Numbered from the stretch's first letter, positions 1-11,350 are shown. The stretch is 64,000 nucleotides of DNA from Ligula intestinalis (GCA_036362985.1 JAYGXS010000005.1:45748925-45812924), one strand, 5' to 3'. A program made the numbers and translations. The notes: a model not told the origin generated them from the letters alone.

Positions 1-218
1 ATTCTTTGCGTCTCACCAACTCTGTATTAACCCGAGGTCTGTACGAAACACATTTCGGTAAAACATTGTTGTCGAGGCACCTTTGCAGGAATTGAATCTG
101 TGCATAACTAGATGACTCTCGAAGGACAAATGTTCCCAACGACGAGCCGATCGGAGCGCCTCGCGCCCAAACAAATTGCCAATAGAGGAGAATATCCGAG
201 TTCCAGGAAGCAGTTCAG

Positions 219-435
219 AAGAAGAAGAAGCGATCACTGGAACACGAGTTTTATTGTCCTGACGTTTCGGATTCCTTCGGGAATCCCTAGTCATAGGTAA
301 TCGTAAACACGTCTGAGACGTGCGCAAATAAGGGGTCTCCGACTTGTTTACGATTGCCTATGACTAAGGATTCCCGACGGAATCCAAAATGTCAGGACAA
401 TAAAACTCTTTTTCCAGTGATTGCTTCTTCTACTT
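219..435. repeat. Palindromic foldback element, copy 1
   Basis: The two halves are near-perfect reverse complements. The left half opens with a GAAG-rich stretch and 'gcgatcactgga', followed by 'tttattgtcctgacgtttcgg'-like sequence; the right half is its mirror and ends 'ttccagtgattgcttcttc'. A second copy lies at 27434-27664. Copy 1 extends leftward, and copy 2 rightward, into the same 'gagttccaggaagcag' sequence, so the full element is longer than either palindrome. Confidence 0.75.
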
Positions 436-897
436 AAGTAACAAACGACAAGCAGCCATCGCATCAACTATCATCCCAGGGATAAACAGGAGCAACGCTC
501 AGTATTGGTAGGCATGTGGTGGTCTGACGGCGGTGTCCTATAGGTACTGCACTCGTTACAATTTCAGCACCCACCCTCTGCAAATGTGTTTGATGATGGG
601 TTTGAATGTAAACCCGAAACATCAGAGCAGTAAACTTCTCATTTTCATCTTCTTTTTCTAAGCCGCTGCCTGATGCTCGCCCTTTCAATTCTATCGGCGA
701 GTAGGAAATTGCCTACCCATCAGCAGTTCACAGACTGCTCGAAACAAAATCCGAAGTTAGGCGGGTTCAAGCCAGTGAAGCGCGTTTGAGGAGTAGTTAC
801 AGAATCTAGTGAACTGTAACACGGGTATCCTGTGACGGAGGAATGGAAAGCAAACTGGGGAATGAAAAAGAGTGCAAACCGAGGGTGGAGCAATTAC

Positions 898-1072
898 CAG
901 TGTTAACATCAGAGGCCTTTATCCGTTCTGCAGCTAGCTCTTCATGAGCCGTTACAATCTTCCGAACAGCAGACACTTCGGTATTAAGGTCTTGCAAAAT
1001 CTTTGTGTAGCAGGGTTCCAGTTGTTCTTTAATCTGCTTCCTATTGGCCAGCGAGCTCAGGATGGTGAGGAG
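898..1072 (-). CDS. Dynein heavy chain exon 8 (residues 522-580)
   Basis: It follows the acceptor TTTGCTTAG and reads LLTILSSLANRKQIKEQL, then YTKILQDLNTEVSAVRKI. It ends AACACTG before GTAATT, in phase 1. No later exon (expected to carry a KNMPPVAG-like block) was found between 1 and 897, so the gene continues off the window. Confidence 0.88.
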
Positions 1073-4000
1073 CTAAGCAAAGAAAAGAAGCTTAGCCGAA
1101 TAGAACACAATGAATAAACAGAGAATACGTGATTCGCAAGCAAAATAGTCTGCTGTGTACGTGCTTGCGGTTAATTACACAGAAATGCCTTTCAGTGTAG
1201 ATGGATGCTTCACAGCGCAAGTTAGAAGTCACACTCGTTCCGTTGTGCTTTGAGGTTTAATCAAGAATGCCGTAGGCAGTCGAAAAGTGGCCAGTACTTA
1301 TTAGCAGAGGGATACCAACGACAGGAAAATGAACCCGCGGATCGATTATTAGAGCTTGGAGCTAAAACTCTAAAGAGCATGGGTTTGAGCCCCGGGTGTC
1401 CCCACCTCCCTAACCACAGGGTTGGGTATGACTGGCTGACAAAAATATCATCTCCACAGTTTCCCAATTACAAAATTGCAAACGAGATGCTGAAAAAGAC
1501 TGAGATGTTACTATTATCCTGAATACGACCGAACAAAATGGCAAACACATGGTTTACGTCTCTGATCACCAAAATTGAGAAAATATATGTGAACTTACCG
1601 TTTATATAACGGTATAAGGGATCAAGTACATATTATGCATGGAGATTCCCTTCCTCAAGTACACATCACGTTACAGCAGAGTGACGTTAGGCTGCAACGA
1701 AGTAAGATTGCAAGTTTTGACTAAGCAGCAAATAAATTCATGTAATGCGGCTCCTTACTGACGTGTTTCTTCGAAATTATCTAGCTTCTATACATGTTCC
1801 TGATCGAGTGCGCTCCTCAGAAGTCACGAGCTATTATTGAAATACGTCTTTGTTAAATTAGGGTTTCAGGACTATTGGCCTTTAACAAAAAACATAAATT
1901 CTATTCAAAAAAGTACAAGTAACAAACATGTTGAGCCAAAATCTGCATCACCCCTGAAACGCCCTCCAGTAGCTCCCTTAGTCCAATGGAGATAGCTGTA
2001 TCTGATATTACAACAAAAGCCAAAGAATGGACAAAAACCAATGACTTGTTTTTACAGAAGGACGAAGTTAGACAGCCAGACCTATAACCAAAGCGTTAAC
2101 AATTTAACAAGAGGACAAATGCAAGCTAATATGCGAGTCCCACGTTCTTGTAGCAAAAGGCTTAAAGGATCAAGATGAATGGGACAGTGGGTGCAGAGCT
2201 TTTGATCTCGTACAACAACCAGAGACTACGGGAAGGCTGATGACTGAAGTTGTGAGTCCTATGAAACATGTCACAAGGGGAGGCCGCATTCGCGAAGAGA
2301 CACGTATTTACCTTTGGGCGTTTTTCAAAGCTAAATTGGCTATCTTTTTTCCAAAAAGAAGACATTATTTGCATAGGTTTCCTCACAAGACTCAGAAGAA
2401 ATATACTGAATTTCGCCTATGTCTTAACACTTAAGGTGTAAACTGTGCTAAAAAGATTGAAGTATCCGAATATCAGTAGCCGACTCAGTTACCTAGCATT
2501 TAGAGCAATACGTGTGCGATATTCAACCGAAAACTCTGAATATTCTGACACCAAGTGCTTAAAGTCACGCGCGCCAGCCGCAGGTGGATAATAATCATGC
2601 TGACCGGTTGAAACTAACCTTGTATGCATGCCAAGGTGTGGGGCATTCGGACAAAGCACGACAAAATATGCTACCAAGGCGCTGATCGTATTCGTCCATG
2701 CGTACTGAAATGCTATGATAGTCGTTCAGAAACTCCTCTGAATCTGGATCAAGGCAATCGTAGTTGCGTTGGGAAAATACCTGAAATAAAAAAGCTCATG
2801 CCATTGCAGTTTTTGCAAAGTCGCCACAATTTACAAAAATAAAGTGCCAAAATAGAACTTGTAACGTAACGCCTCTCAGCAAATTTTCGTACGAGACACA
2901 AGCTCGTTGCGAACTTCTGACGTAGAATGCACTACTTTTCTTTCCTTACTTGGTAAAGAATAACCATTTGACGAAAAATATGCAAAAACTCTTAGGTTTG
3001 AGTGTACGCTAATGTGTTGCAAGATACCACCAATTTTTAAAAACGGATAAACGTACCTTAAAAACCACTCCAAATTCTTCAAATATTTCCTGCACCTCGG
3101 CGGATAGTGTCTCGCCCAGAATTCCTCCAATAACAACACGATCCAGTTTTTCAAATTCCATTGCATTCTCAAGCAGAAGCTAAAATAATACCACAGAAAT
3201 AGTGCCATTTTAACAAAAAGGGCAATCATTATAGATAAAAAGCTCGTCAATGTTCCACTTTTACACAGTCTCGCAAAGTACGTAGAAATGCTTCAACAAA
3301 ATAATTTTAGGGAAATGTAAATCATCAATAAAAACCCAAGCGTCAGCTTACAAAGAACATGTTCATGGCCATTTTCGTTTTACTGATAAATATTTTGATC
3401 TAAATATATCGAGAATGTTAACTTATTTAGCGTATTTAATACGAAAACAAACTCGATGACAAAACTCATCCACATAAGCAGTCTCTAAGTAACCCTTGCA
3501 AAATATGTTTATGCCTACCTAAAACCTTTCCAAAATAACTAACCTTAATGGAATCAAGACGCTTCAGGTACTCGTCAACTTTTCGAAAGACAAGCGTTTG
3601 AGAGAATTCCCAGTGTACTGGCTCTTGGGGGTTCTCTAATTTGGAAAAATATTCTGGCAATTTTTTGCGATAAAATTCGAAGTGTTTTTTAAACGAGGAG
3701 AGGATTTTTATGCCCGTTGTAATGCGAGTGTGAACGTCTTCCAATTCACCCTTCAAGACATCGGTTGGGTCAAGGTAATTCCGCAGCTAAAATGAGTAGT
3801 CAACAGTTTTATATAACAATGCTGCATCTATTTTTCTTTGGAAAATTTCATCTGAAATGCAATATACATTAGTCTTCACTCATTTATGGGCTGTTGGAGG
3901 AAATGTGTTATGCATAACTAGTCTTTACTGGGTTAATACATAGATGTGATCCGTTAATTAAAAAATGAGACTTAGAGATTTCTTTAAAAAATTGGTTATA

Positions 4001-5992
4001 TTTTTCAAGTCCGTTTTATCGGGATAATTTTCATATAAAGATTTTTTAATAGACTAAGTACGAACAGTCCTAATAAAGGTGTCAATTGTGGCTTACCTGA
4101 ATAATAACCAAATTTGATACTTTCCAAAGAAATGTGACCAGCCGCCCTGGGATACGAAAGTACTCTGAATTAACCCAGGAAAGACAAATAAGATGAAACA
4201 ATCTGCCAAACTGTACAGACAGTTGTTCGAATTCGGTGCCTTCCATATCTTCGAGGACTGGTTTAAGTGGCTTCAGAAACAGTGTCATGTTATTGGCTTC
4301 CATAAGAGCTATGTGGTTTAAAAACACAAAAATAATGTTAGCACTATACCGAAACTCACACAGAATTATGCAAAGAAAGAAATTGTCGAGTATACTCATA
4401 TGCGTTGTAATATGTGTCAGAAAGCAATGCAGAAACGTAAAGCAATAGGCTTACACCTAACATGTTCTAGTAAACAAATAGATGCACTATGCATTTTTTA
4501 GCCAAATTCAATCAGCTTCGGTGATATCTTCGCATACTGTTCATAAATGCCTATTAAGAAATTGTATAATGAATCGGCGACGGATCTCGAAACGTCAGGC
4601 GAATAAAAGTATTGCCCCAGCGATCGAGTCAACTTCTTCTTACTAACATAATTGTAGCACGTAACACAGGGAAGGAGAAGTGACACATTTATCGTTTATA
4701 AATAGGTGGGACTTTGGTCAAAGTTATAGGCATGCTTGTAAATTGACCTTGTTGCAAACTGAACTGTCTGGATTTTGGTTGATAAATAACGTGTTGATGA
4801 AGTAGGATTCAATTATACACTCGCGATTAATATTGAAATACATTGAGTTCAACGCATCTTAGCACAGACTCAATGTCCTCTCTTTTTCACTTTCGAAGTA
4901 TTAACTTCATATCGTAATCGATTTTACAGCGTCGATTTACGCATTCTACAGCATGAATAGAAAATTTGCAGGATGATATGCTTGCGTTAAAGTGACCTGC
5001 TTCTGTTGCTGTAGAGCCAACGAAATTTAGTTCTGCTTTGTAATCGGTGATCAATAGTAGCGTTGGTGCGTTAACAAGTTGTGATGTTTAAAATAAACTT
5101 ACCATGTACAATTGCCTTAAACATGTCCTTGAATGGTGTGAGATAACAACTATTATGAGTTTCAAGTAATTGTATCATTTTCTGAACATTTTTGGACGAA
5201 ATTTGCTGGTTTATTCCGTCTAGATCAGAGGCTCGAAGGTTCCAGTATCCAACTTCAGTCACTGGTAGAGCCTCGGTGTCAGCAGAAGCCTTGGACTTGT
5301 CTTCCAATAAGAGCTTGTAGACCTGATGTGACCACTCGATAATCAATGTTTCAATAGCATAGAGACAAGAGCGTTCTGATTCACTAAAATTCATTAAAAA
5401 TTAATTGTATAAACCAACTTTTTTGTCCGAGAGAAGAAATATTCATCGTTTTCATTCGGTATGGGAAGAACTGTTTTTCCGTTTACATGTCCAGTTAAAA
5501 CCTCGGTATGACGCCTGAGCGAATGAGCGTATTTCATAACGTCATGTGATACAACGGTAGGCCAGGTTGAATGATTCGCAGGATTTGAAAGAAAGGGAAA
5601 CAGCACCTTGCAAATAAAAAAGCAAATAAAAAACTTACATGATCAAGGAAAATAGCAAATGTCTGTAGAGCATTTGGAGACACGTCACAAAAGAACACCT
5701 GATCCTTTACAGTCTTTTCCTTTGATATGGGTTCATCAGATCTCTTAAAAAACAAGCAAGCTTTTGTTTTTAAGTTATTGAACCACTCCGCTTGCACCAG
5801 CAAAATGCCGCCCTGACTTAGACTAAAGAAAATCTTCCTTGGTTCAGGTTTTTCTACGAATTCATTGACCGTGTTTTTCAGTGTTTCATTATCCCAGAGT
5901 TTTGACCATTTATCTTTTTTGGCTTTAAGTGACCTGAGGACATAGCTTGCGATAAACTCGACTCGTTTATCTTCGAATTTGAGACTTGACAT
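898..5992 (-). CDS. Axonemal dynein heavy chain (DNAH9/11/17-like), N-terminal part, 8 exons
   Basis: This is the N-terminal tail region of an outer-arm dynein heavy chain, the motor that slides axonemal microtubules in cilia and flagella. In flatworms that means flame cells, sperm and ciliated larvae. Exons in transcription order are 5992-5639, 5606-5419, 5383-5103, 4308-4097, 3786-3544, 3179-3057, 2780-2619 and 1072-898. Every junction has GT..AG ends and the phases agree, giving about 579 residues. Family hallmarks in order are KDKWSKLW (residue ~26), WPTVVSHDVMKYAHSL, AIETLIIEWSHQV, MEANNMTLFLKPLKPVLEDM, VHWEFSQTLVFRKV, VVIGGILGETLS, YDCLDPDSEEFLNDY and DQRLGSIFCRALSEC. From roughly residue 190 this is the DHC_N1 region that binds intermediate chains. 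The usual protein is ~4,400-4,500 residues, so linker, AAA+ ring and stalk lie beyond the left edge. The start is the ATG that matches the family N-terminus. Orthology to one vertebrate paralogue cannot be decided. Confidence 0.92.
1310..1460 (+). repeat. tRNA-derived SINE fragment in dynein intron 7
   Basis: It has a B-box-like 'ggtttgagccccgggtgt' near 1380-1397 and the SINE body motif 'gggtatgactggctgac', also seen at 12355-12374. It lies within the 1.5-kb intron 1073-2618. Confidence 0.5.
2619..2780 (-). CDS. Dynein heavy chain exon 7 (residues 468-521)
   Basis: It is 54 codons starting VFSQRNYDCLDPDSEEF and containing YDQRLGSIFCRALSEC. This corresponds to the family's YDPLDP...F..D...FD.RL..IFCQ.F..C block. 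The acceptor is TTATTTCAG and the donor AAG|GTTAGT. Confidence 0.92.
3057..3179 (-). CDS. Dynein heavy chain exon 6 (residues 427-467)
   Basis: It is 41 codons between the acceptor TATTTTAG and the donor AAG|GTACGT. It reads LENAMEFEKLDRVVIGGILG and then EVQEIFEEFGVVFK, matching the dynein EFxKLExVxxGG block. Confidence 0.92.
3544..3786 (-). CDS. Dynein heavy chain exon 5 (residues 346-426)
   Basis: It follows the acceptor CATTTTAG and reads LRNYLDPTDVLKGELEDV, ITTGIKILSSFKKHFEFY, then VHWEFSQTLVFRKVDEY. This is the part of the dynein tail that usually contains the PWEF-like motif. The donor is AAG|GTTAGT, phase 0. Confidence 0.92.
4097..4308 (-). CDS. Dynein heavy chain exon 4 (residues 275-345)
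   Basis: It follows the acceptor CCACATAG and reads LMEANNMTLFLKPLKPVL then NSEYFRIPGRLVTFL. It ends CAG before GTAAGC, in phase 0. The 794-bp intron before it holds a hammerhead-like repeat fragment near 4570-4605. Confidence 0.92.
4565..4635 (+). repeat. Hammerhead-family repeat fragment
   Basis: It carries 'aatcggcgacggatctcg' followed by 'aaacgtcaggcgaataaaag', then a 'cagcgatcgagtc' end. The same units occur at 8940-9000 (reverse) and 59775-59845. The 5' CTGATGA half of the core is missing here. Confidence 0.5.
5103..5383 (-). CDS. Dynein heavy chain exon 3 (residues 181-275)
   Basis: It contains AIETLIIEWSHQVYKLL and the NSCYLTPFKDMFKAIVH stretch, both strongly conserved in DNAH9/11/17 tails. 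The donor is ATG|GTAAGT, leaving phase 1. Confidence 0.9.
5384..5418 (-). other. 35-nt dynein intron
   Basis: It starts GTTGGTTT and ends TTTTAG on the minus strand. Reading through it in either flanking frame meets stops. Removing it joins RTK to NESERSCLYAIETL in phase, as the family alignment requires. Introns of this size are typical of flatworms. Confidence 0.85.
5419..5606 (-). CDS. Dynein heavy chain exon 2 (residues 119-181)
   Basis: The acceptor is TTTGCAAG. The exon reads VLFPFLSNPANHSTWPTVV and then GHVNGKTVLPIP, a conserved dynein tail stretch. It ends after two bases of an AAT codon. The following intron is only 35 nt. Confidence 0.9.
5639..5992 (-). CDS. Dynein heavy chain exon 1 (residues 1-118)
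   Basis: It begins with ATG at 5992 and reads MSSLKFEDKRVEFIASYVL, followed by KDKWSKLWDNETLK. This matches the short N-terminal head of beta-class axonemal dyneins. It ends with GAT CAT before the donor GTAAGT, in phase 0. No in-frame stop lies immediately upstream, so a further 5' non-coding exon is possible. Confidence 0.9.
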
Positions 5993-5999
5993 TGGAATT

Positions 6000-8381
6000 G
6001 TGTGTTGATTTGAAATAGGCGGAGTTACGGACTCTAAGATTGCTATAGTTTAGGTCATTTGCACAGTAAAACACAGTATGTATTATTTTTGTTGTAGACC
6101 CTTTTTTGAATATAAATTGTATTAAATGTTGTATAATGTAAATACTTTCTTCTTGTTTACTTTTTTACCTGGGAGCCTAGTGCCAAGGTCATCACATACG
6201 TTCTGGTCGTTCTTCCCGTAGGCTGTTGGCCACCGGGAGCTGTAAGCCACTGTCTTATTCCTTAATTATAAAAACAAAAATAGTGCTCCCAAACTCAATC
6301 TTCGTGGAACTCACGAACGCAGAACCTCGCCTTCCATGTATTCCGAAAGCTCTTCAATATGTGAATGCTCTATAAGGCATTCTGATAGTATAACAACTGG
6401 TCGGAGTTCCTTGAAGGCACCTTTTGCAACGGACGATGATAATCCATGCGTAGTTTTGTTTGTTTCATTTTTTAGTTTCATTTAAGAAAAGCACTGACAC
6501 CAATACCGTTTGCTACCACTCCCAAACCGATGTTTGCTGTGCTGACCAACGAAAAATACTAGATAATCTATATTCTAGGGAGGATCGATTGAATTTGAAA
6601 TGTAAGGAAATCGAGTTACTGCTATCATGTAAAAAGCAGGCAAGTTTTTAAATTTACTTTTGGACAACTGCTTAGACCAAATCAATACGTCCTTCGTCTT
6701 CGCCTAGTTTCCTCTCAACTGATGGGACTGTCGGCCACGTTATTAACCGGTCGGCACCAAAGAAGCCTGTTTCAGGCCTTGCAAGGTACGTCCCAGTTTT
6801 CTGAAAACTGTATTTTTAAGCCAATGTGGCCCTGCCTATAAGCAACTGCGTGCTTGTGTGGGGCTCGATGGTTGTCGACAGATAAACACCCTCCGTTAGT
6901 AAGCGTTTCCAAGTGTAGATATACCAATCAGTTGAGCATGCACTTCGTGCAACGTTGTACCTATTTGAACCGTTTTTTCGATGATTGCCACCATTATTTA
7001 GTGGTCATTTATGTGTAGGAATAATACGTGAATGAGTCCACGACCAGGTAGGAGGATGCAGAAATTGCCACTGCACTACACCTTCCTCCAATATTGGATA
7101 TCGACTTCAAGGGTTTTCCAATTACCGACACCAGTAACAACCCTTCATGCACAATATGATATATTCCAGCAATAGACCCCTGGCATAATTATGTTTAAAA
7201 CTGACTTAAACCACCTCATCTTGACCACAGAATAGCTTTTGCCATCCCCGCACTTCCTCACTCACGCATAGTTCTTTGCGTGGTATGTTTGGCGTCATGT
7301 ATTTATATACCCAAACATGACCTTTCTTATTGGCTTCATCTCTCCTATCTTCCTCTCTGACCGTGTCTACTTATTGCTGTCGCATGATGAAACATGCGGT
7401 GAGGCCTGTTAGCTTACTGTGCTGTGTCGTCCAGGATAGACTTTTGCCTGCGGCCAACTAAGCTACACAAGCTTTATTTAACATTTTTTCGGGTAAACCA
7501 GTTCTTCCTCGTTCAAAGACGTTGGGCGCAAGGTATGTTTACCTGAATGGATCTACGATTAAGGATAAAATGGATACTCTTTCGGTATCTCAACCATTTT
7601 TTACACAAAATTGAGCAAAGAAGAGTGGTGCAGAACAGTTTCGGCTCGTCGGCGAAACTTTGAAAGAAGACATACTCATGTAGGAAGAAATTAATGCGGG
7701 CGGGTTTGCTGCGAATGAGTGCTGCATTGTCGACTGCTGTTACTGATAAAATATAACCGAAATGAAAAGTGATGCTAGTCTAAGGGCGAATCTTAGTTGA
7801 GTGCCACCGACAGGACTTGATATAACTGTCAGAATGGTCAATCTGACAGTGGACCATTATTTCACTGTGGCCGTCCTGCCAGCATGGTGCCCGGATTGGA
7901 CGGGGTCACGCGTGTATTTTTATGTCCCAGGTTTTCGGTATTGGACATATCTGAATGTTTTTATCAAAAAGGCCATAAAGAAGCCTGCATCAACTGATAT
8001 CTCGATTTAAACTGTTGAAAAAATTGACTTCCTGAGTAATCATACACCAATACTTTTGGAAAACTTCGTCGACAGCCCTTAGTATCTCCGTGAACATAAA
8101 TCTAACTTGAACAGCTCCTTGTGAATTGTCAACTCGATCGAAAAACTTTCAGTCTAAACAGGACAGTAACTTTCCTTTGAACTTCAATCGAGGGTCGCCG
8201 TGAAGTATTTTGATTCGGTGTATTTTTGTGGGCTGGTATACAAAGCCACAAATCAAGTATTAGCAGCTATTTCCCGTTTGCCCTCATAAGTGTTCTTCGT
8301 TTTAGTTGCTCCGCATGTGAACCATCCGTTTCTTGACTTGTAGCGTGGTCGTGTTGAAAACCATCACCATCATCATGACTG
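6000..8381. other. Region upstream of the dynein gene, no gene recognised
   Basis: The sequence is AT-rich with only short open frames. The longest (7801-8010, 69 codons) is unlike anything I know. The start of this stretch next to 5992 should hold the dynein 5' UTR and promoter, but I see no defined motif. Confidence 0.5.
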
Positions 8382-8702
8382 ATGGTAATCATGCCTTTTT
8401 ATTGTATAATTAGCTATTTCTTACCTTCTGGACTCTGTTTTAGACCACTTACTGCCAGAAAAAAGTATCAACATAAAGTACTTTTCCCGCCATCCGAGAC
8501 TGGATTGGACTCTCAAGGACTTATTGAATTCGCGGTTCGAATCTGTTTGCCTGATTTTGTCCTCACAAAGAAATCCGCCGACTGGGAGGAGATTCGAGTG
8601 AAGACGTTGAGTTCATGGTGTCTTCACCCTCTTGTTGGCTACTTTTTTCCTGATGACAACTCCATAGCCTTGTACGAAGAGCATTGCTCCGTGCGATCGT
8701 AA
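8382..8702 (+). CDS. Unrecognised ORF, 106 codons
   Basis: The frame is open from 8382 to the stop at 8702. The stretch from about codon 40 (TGLDSQGLIEFAVRICLPDF, then ADWEEIRVKTLSSWCLHP) has a protein-like composition. A possible poly(A) signal 'gataataaag' follows about 45 bp after the stop. I do not recognise a family. It could be a terminal exon or part of a mobile element, since repeat-derived sequence begins at about 8780. Confidence 0.3.
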   Translation: MVIMPFYCIISYFLPSGLCFRPLTARKKYQHKVLFPPSETGLDSQGLIEFAVRICLPDFVLTKKSADWEEIRVKTLSSWCLHPLVGYFFPDDNSIALYEEHCSVRS

Positions 8703-8779
8703 GTTGTCGAGTTCATGATAATGCCCCTTGACAGTGTGATATCGGTGATAATAAAGTTGGTCTACCACCTTATATACCC

Positions 8780-9005
8780 CTAGCACCAGAATCCTGTTTT
8801 ACAGGACCGGTGTTGAGAAAACGATGAATCGATCGCTAAGACAATAATTGTATTCACCTGATGTTTCCATATCCTGCTAATACAAGCTAAAATGCGAATC
8901 CCATGAAGTAATTGAGAAGCAGAAGACGTTTCGATCGCTGGGACAATGTGTTTATTCGCCTGAAGTTTCGAAATTCGTCGCGGATTCATCATCAGAGACA
9001 TAGTA
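8780..9005 (-). repeat. Penelope-type terminal repeat fragments with hammerhead-like core
   Basis: Two related segments lie in tandem (about 8815-8870 and 8930-9000 on plus). Read on the minus strand, the second has CTGATGA (8989-8995), a potential stem, then GAAAC (8965-8969) and a tail 'ttcaggcgaataaacacat'. This is the layout of minimal hammerhead ribozymes reported in Penelope-like elements. The assignment is inference. Confidence 0.45.
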
Positions 9006-9035
9006 AGAGAGCAATAGGACCTAGAGCCCTAGGAC

Positions 9036-9112
9036 CGGTGTTATTAGTTTAGTTTATCAGTTTAATTTAAGTGCAGTTTAGTTTTTAGTTTAACTTTTAG
9101 ACTTTCCTGAAT
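9036..9112 (+). repeat. Low-complexity TTTAGTTTA-rich tract
   Basis: Imperfect reiterations of 'agtttagttt' occur here. A similar tract follows the same 'cagaatcctgtt' lead-in at 26420-26520, so both may be tails of one repeat. Confidence 0.5.
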
Positions 9113-10925
9113 TTTCCTCCAGCTACTGCAGTGCTGCCACCTCAGCTAAACATTACTGTTCTATAGCATGACATAACACCTCCTAAAGTATTTTTTACGT
9201 CTTTTCGTGTGCACTAGAGGCCTATATGGAGCAGAAGAGAATGTCGGTTACTTTATTGCCTGCCTGTTGGCAGCTTCTAAATTCAGCAGTTATCCCGCAG
9301 TGACTAATAAAGTTCAGCTTGGATCTTCCTATCAGTGCTGAGACCGAGTCTAAAAAAGATTGTTTCAAAGCATCTACTCCAAGTTTGCGTGTTAGTTTCC
9401 TTGGAAATAATCCAAGGCAGTTTGAAAACTGAACTTAATCTGACACAAAACACACATGGAACGTGAGAACCCACTGGGAAATTCATATCAGTTCTCAGAC
9501 CGAGTCTGGAGAGGTCGTGCGGCCATTACTGGGGAAGTTCGCCTTGTTAAGTTTCCGTAGAAACTAATGGGCAGGCTAGGGCTAAGGCTTTTAGGCTCGG
9601 CCCACAGTATCCGATGGATTTTAACTAACATATTTATACCAACTTTCAGAACGAGCCTAAACAGATCTGTTCCGAAGGCCCTATGACAAGTTGACCCGTT
9701 AATTTCATCGGAACCTGAACAAAGCAGGATAGGAACAGGAGTGTATATGCCAGAAAGCACACGCGAACACTGGGGGACCAAGTGGTGAGTCGAATCCCTC
9801 GCAACTACGTCATGCGGTGAAACACTTGTCTGGGTTTTTAGTCAGTGCCTGCGCTGTTAGTATGGCAAACGATTAAGAAGTGAGGCTGTATGCCCGTTCA
9901 TGGGCACTTTCTTGCTTTAAGCGATGTAAAAGTGTGGCCAGCATTTCAATTAAAATTTCAAATGAAATTCTGAGACGCCTAATTTTCACATCTACGGCCT
10001 TTGCCGACAAAGAGCTATTGCTTTCTACGGAAAGCCACTGATTTTCCTGCCGGTACTACCACATTCATTTTTGTCACCAAATTTGCATTCAAGTTTTTCC
10101 TGAAGACGACCCCCGCCCTTTCCACAGAACCAACTAGCTATTTTTTGATGTGTGCGGATGTAGTGTAATCCGGAAACCTACTCAGTGTTAAAGGAGTGTT
10201 TGAAAAGATTGTCTGATGGTCCATGCGCTTTCCGGCACTGAGCGCGCGTGGACTTCCACAGACACCTTTTGGAAAAGCGTAGTCCTTTTATCAGGAAGGA
10301 GGACATTTGTGCCTCAGTCGGTTCGAGTCGGTCAGTCCCAATTAAGTTTTATAGTGGCTAGCTTCCACATAGAGATGACTAAAGTCAAAAACAACAACAA
10401 CCCTCGAAAGCAGTCTAGTTGACTGCTTGCGCCCTTTCTCTTCAATGTATACTCCCTCATAGGATGCAACCAAAGCATAAAATCAGTGAGCTGCTCCTGC
10501 TGAGTAAATAATTGTTAGACCCTTTTCATAAGCCACAATGTTCACTGTTCAACAACGCCTCGATCGAATCCTCAAAGTGGACCTCAACAGCAGGGGTGGA
10601 AGGCTGGGAGTGTCTTGCCGTATGCTAACAGCGTACTTGATAAAGGCGAACGAGGCATGTACGATCATGTACAAGATCGGCCTGCAATCGGACCAATCAG
10701 ATAGTGTTCTTCAGTATGTAGCAGCTCGACTGGCTTTCTGACTCATCCGACTGGCGTGGTAGAGTCCTAATTCTGGCGACAGTTTGCACGTCATCATCAT
10801 GAGTGTTGTATGTGGGCGGATCGATATCGTGGCGCGCGAGTGAATCGGTTAGGGTGGCTCCTAATATCTACCTTCGTACGGTCATATCGATGATCAAGGT
10901 GAAGTACTTACGGCTTTAAGCGAAT
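9113..10925. other. Intergenic stretch, no gene recognised
   Basis: Short frames only (97 codons or fewer). A sub-motif 'ctgagaccgagtct' recurs near 9338 and, slightly altered, near 9494, suggesting a decayed repeat. Nothing else could be assigned. Confidence 0.4.
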
Positions 10926-11122
10926 ATGTCAAAGCGAACCTTGACAGTAAGTGAATCGCTAACCCTTTATACTCAATTAGAGACCAGCGGTAGCGGAGCA
11001 GTTGCTGGCGAAATTCGGGAGCCTGAAACGGTTCCAGCACACGGGTTACATCATTCCATTAGTTGTAGCTATTTCTGCTTTCCTATCATTTACGGAGTCT
11101 TCTTTTTTCTCCTTTTTCACAG

Positions 11123-11350
11123 ACCACGAACTTTGCCCTTCCTTCACCGACAACCGGCCGTTTGCTTTTGGGGCCGCAAGGCCGGACTGTGCTACACCTG
11201 CGTCGATCTCATACCCGAAACGCTACTCTACCTGGGCGGTTTCGACCTGAGCCATTTGCCCGATGTTCTGCGTGCCTGCATCTTGCAGACGGGGGGCATA
11301 CTTTGTGTGCGCATTGTGCGTGTGGATGCGCGCTCCAGGCAGATCCATCT
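11123..11350 (+). CDS. Candidate internal exon of unknown gene
   Basis: A strong polypyrimidine acceptor (tctccTTTTTCACAG, ending at 11122) and a consensus donor (ATCT|GTAAGT) bracket 228 nt that are open in one frame. The frame reads CFWGRKAGLCYTCVDLIPE, LGGFDLSHLPDVLRACILQ and GILCVRIVRVDARSRQIHL. Codon choice is exon-like. It ends with two bases of a codon, while the next good exon (15455) needs one base carried in. Direct joining would therefore need the alternative acceptor at 15459 or a missing exon. I do not recognise the protein. Confidence 0.4.

Noticed and set aside
219..435. Hammerhead ribozyme in the foldback palindrome
   Set aside because: The strand has GAAAC after a 7-bp stem, but the upstream half reads CTATGACTA instead of CTGANGA, so the core is not met.
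4498..4686. 62-codon minus-strand ORF as an extra dynein exon
   Set aside because: It is made of the hammerhead-family repeat. Exons 3 and 4 join in phase and match the protein family without it.
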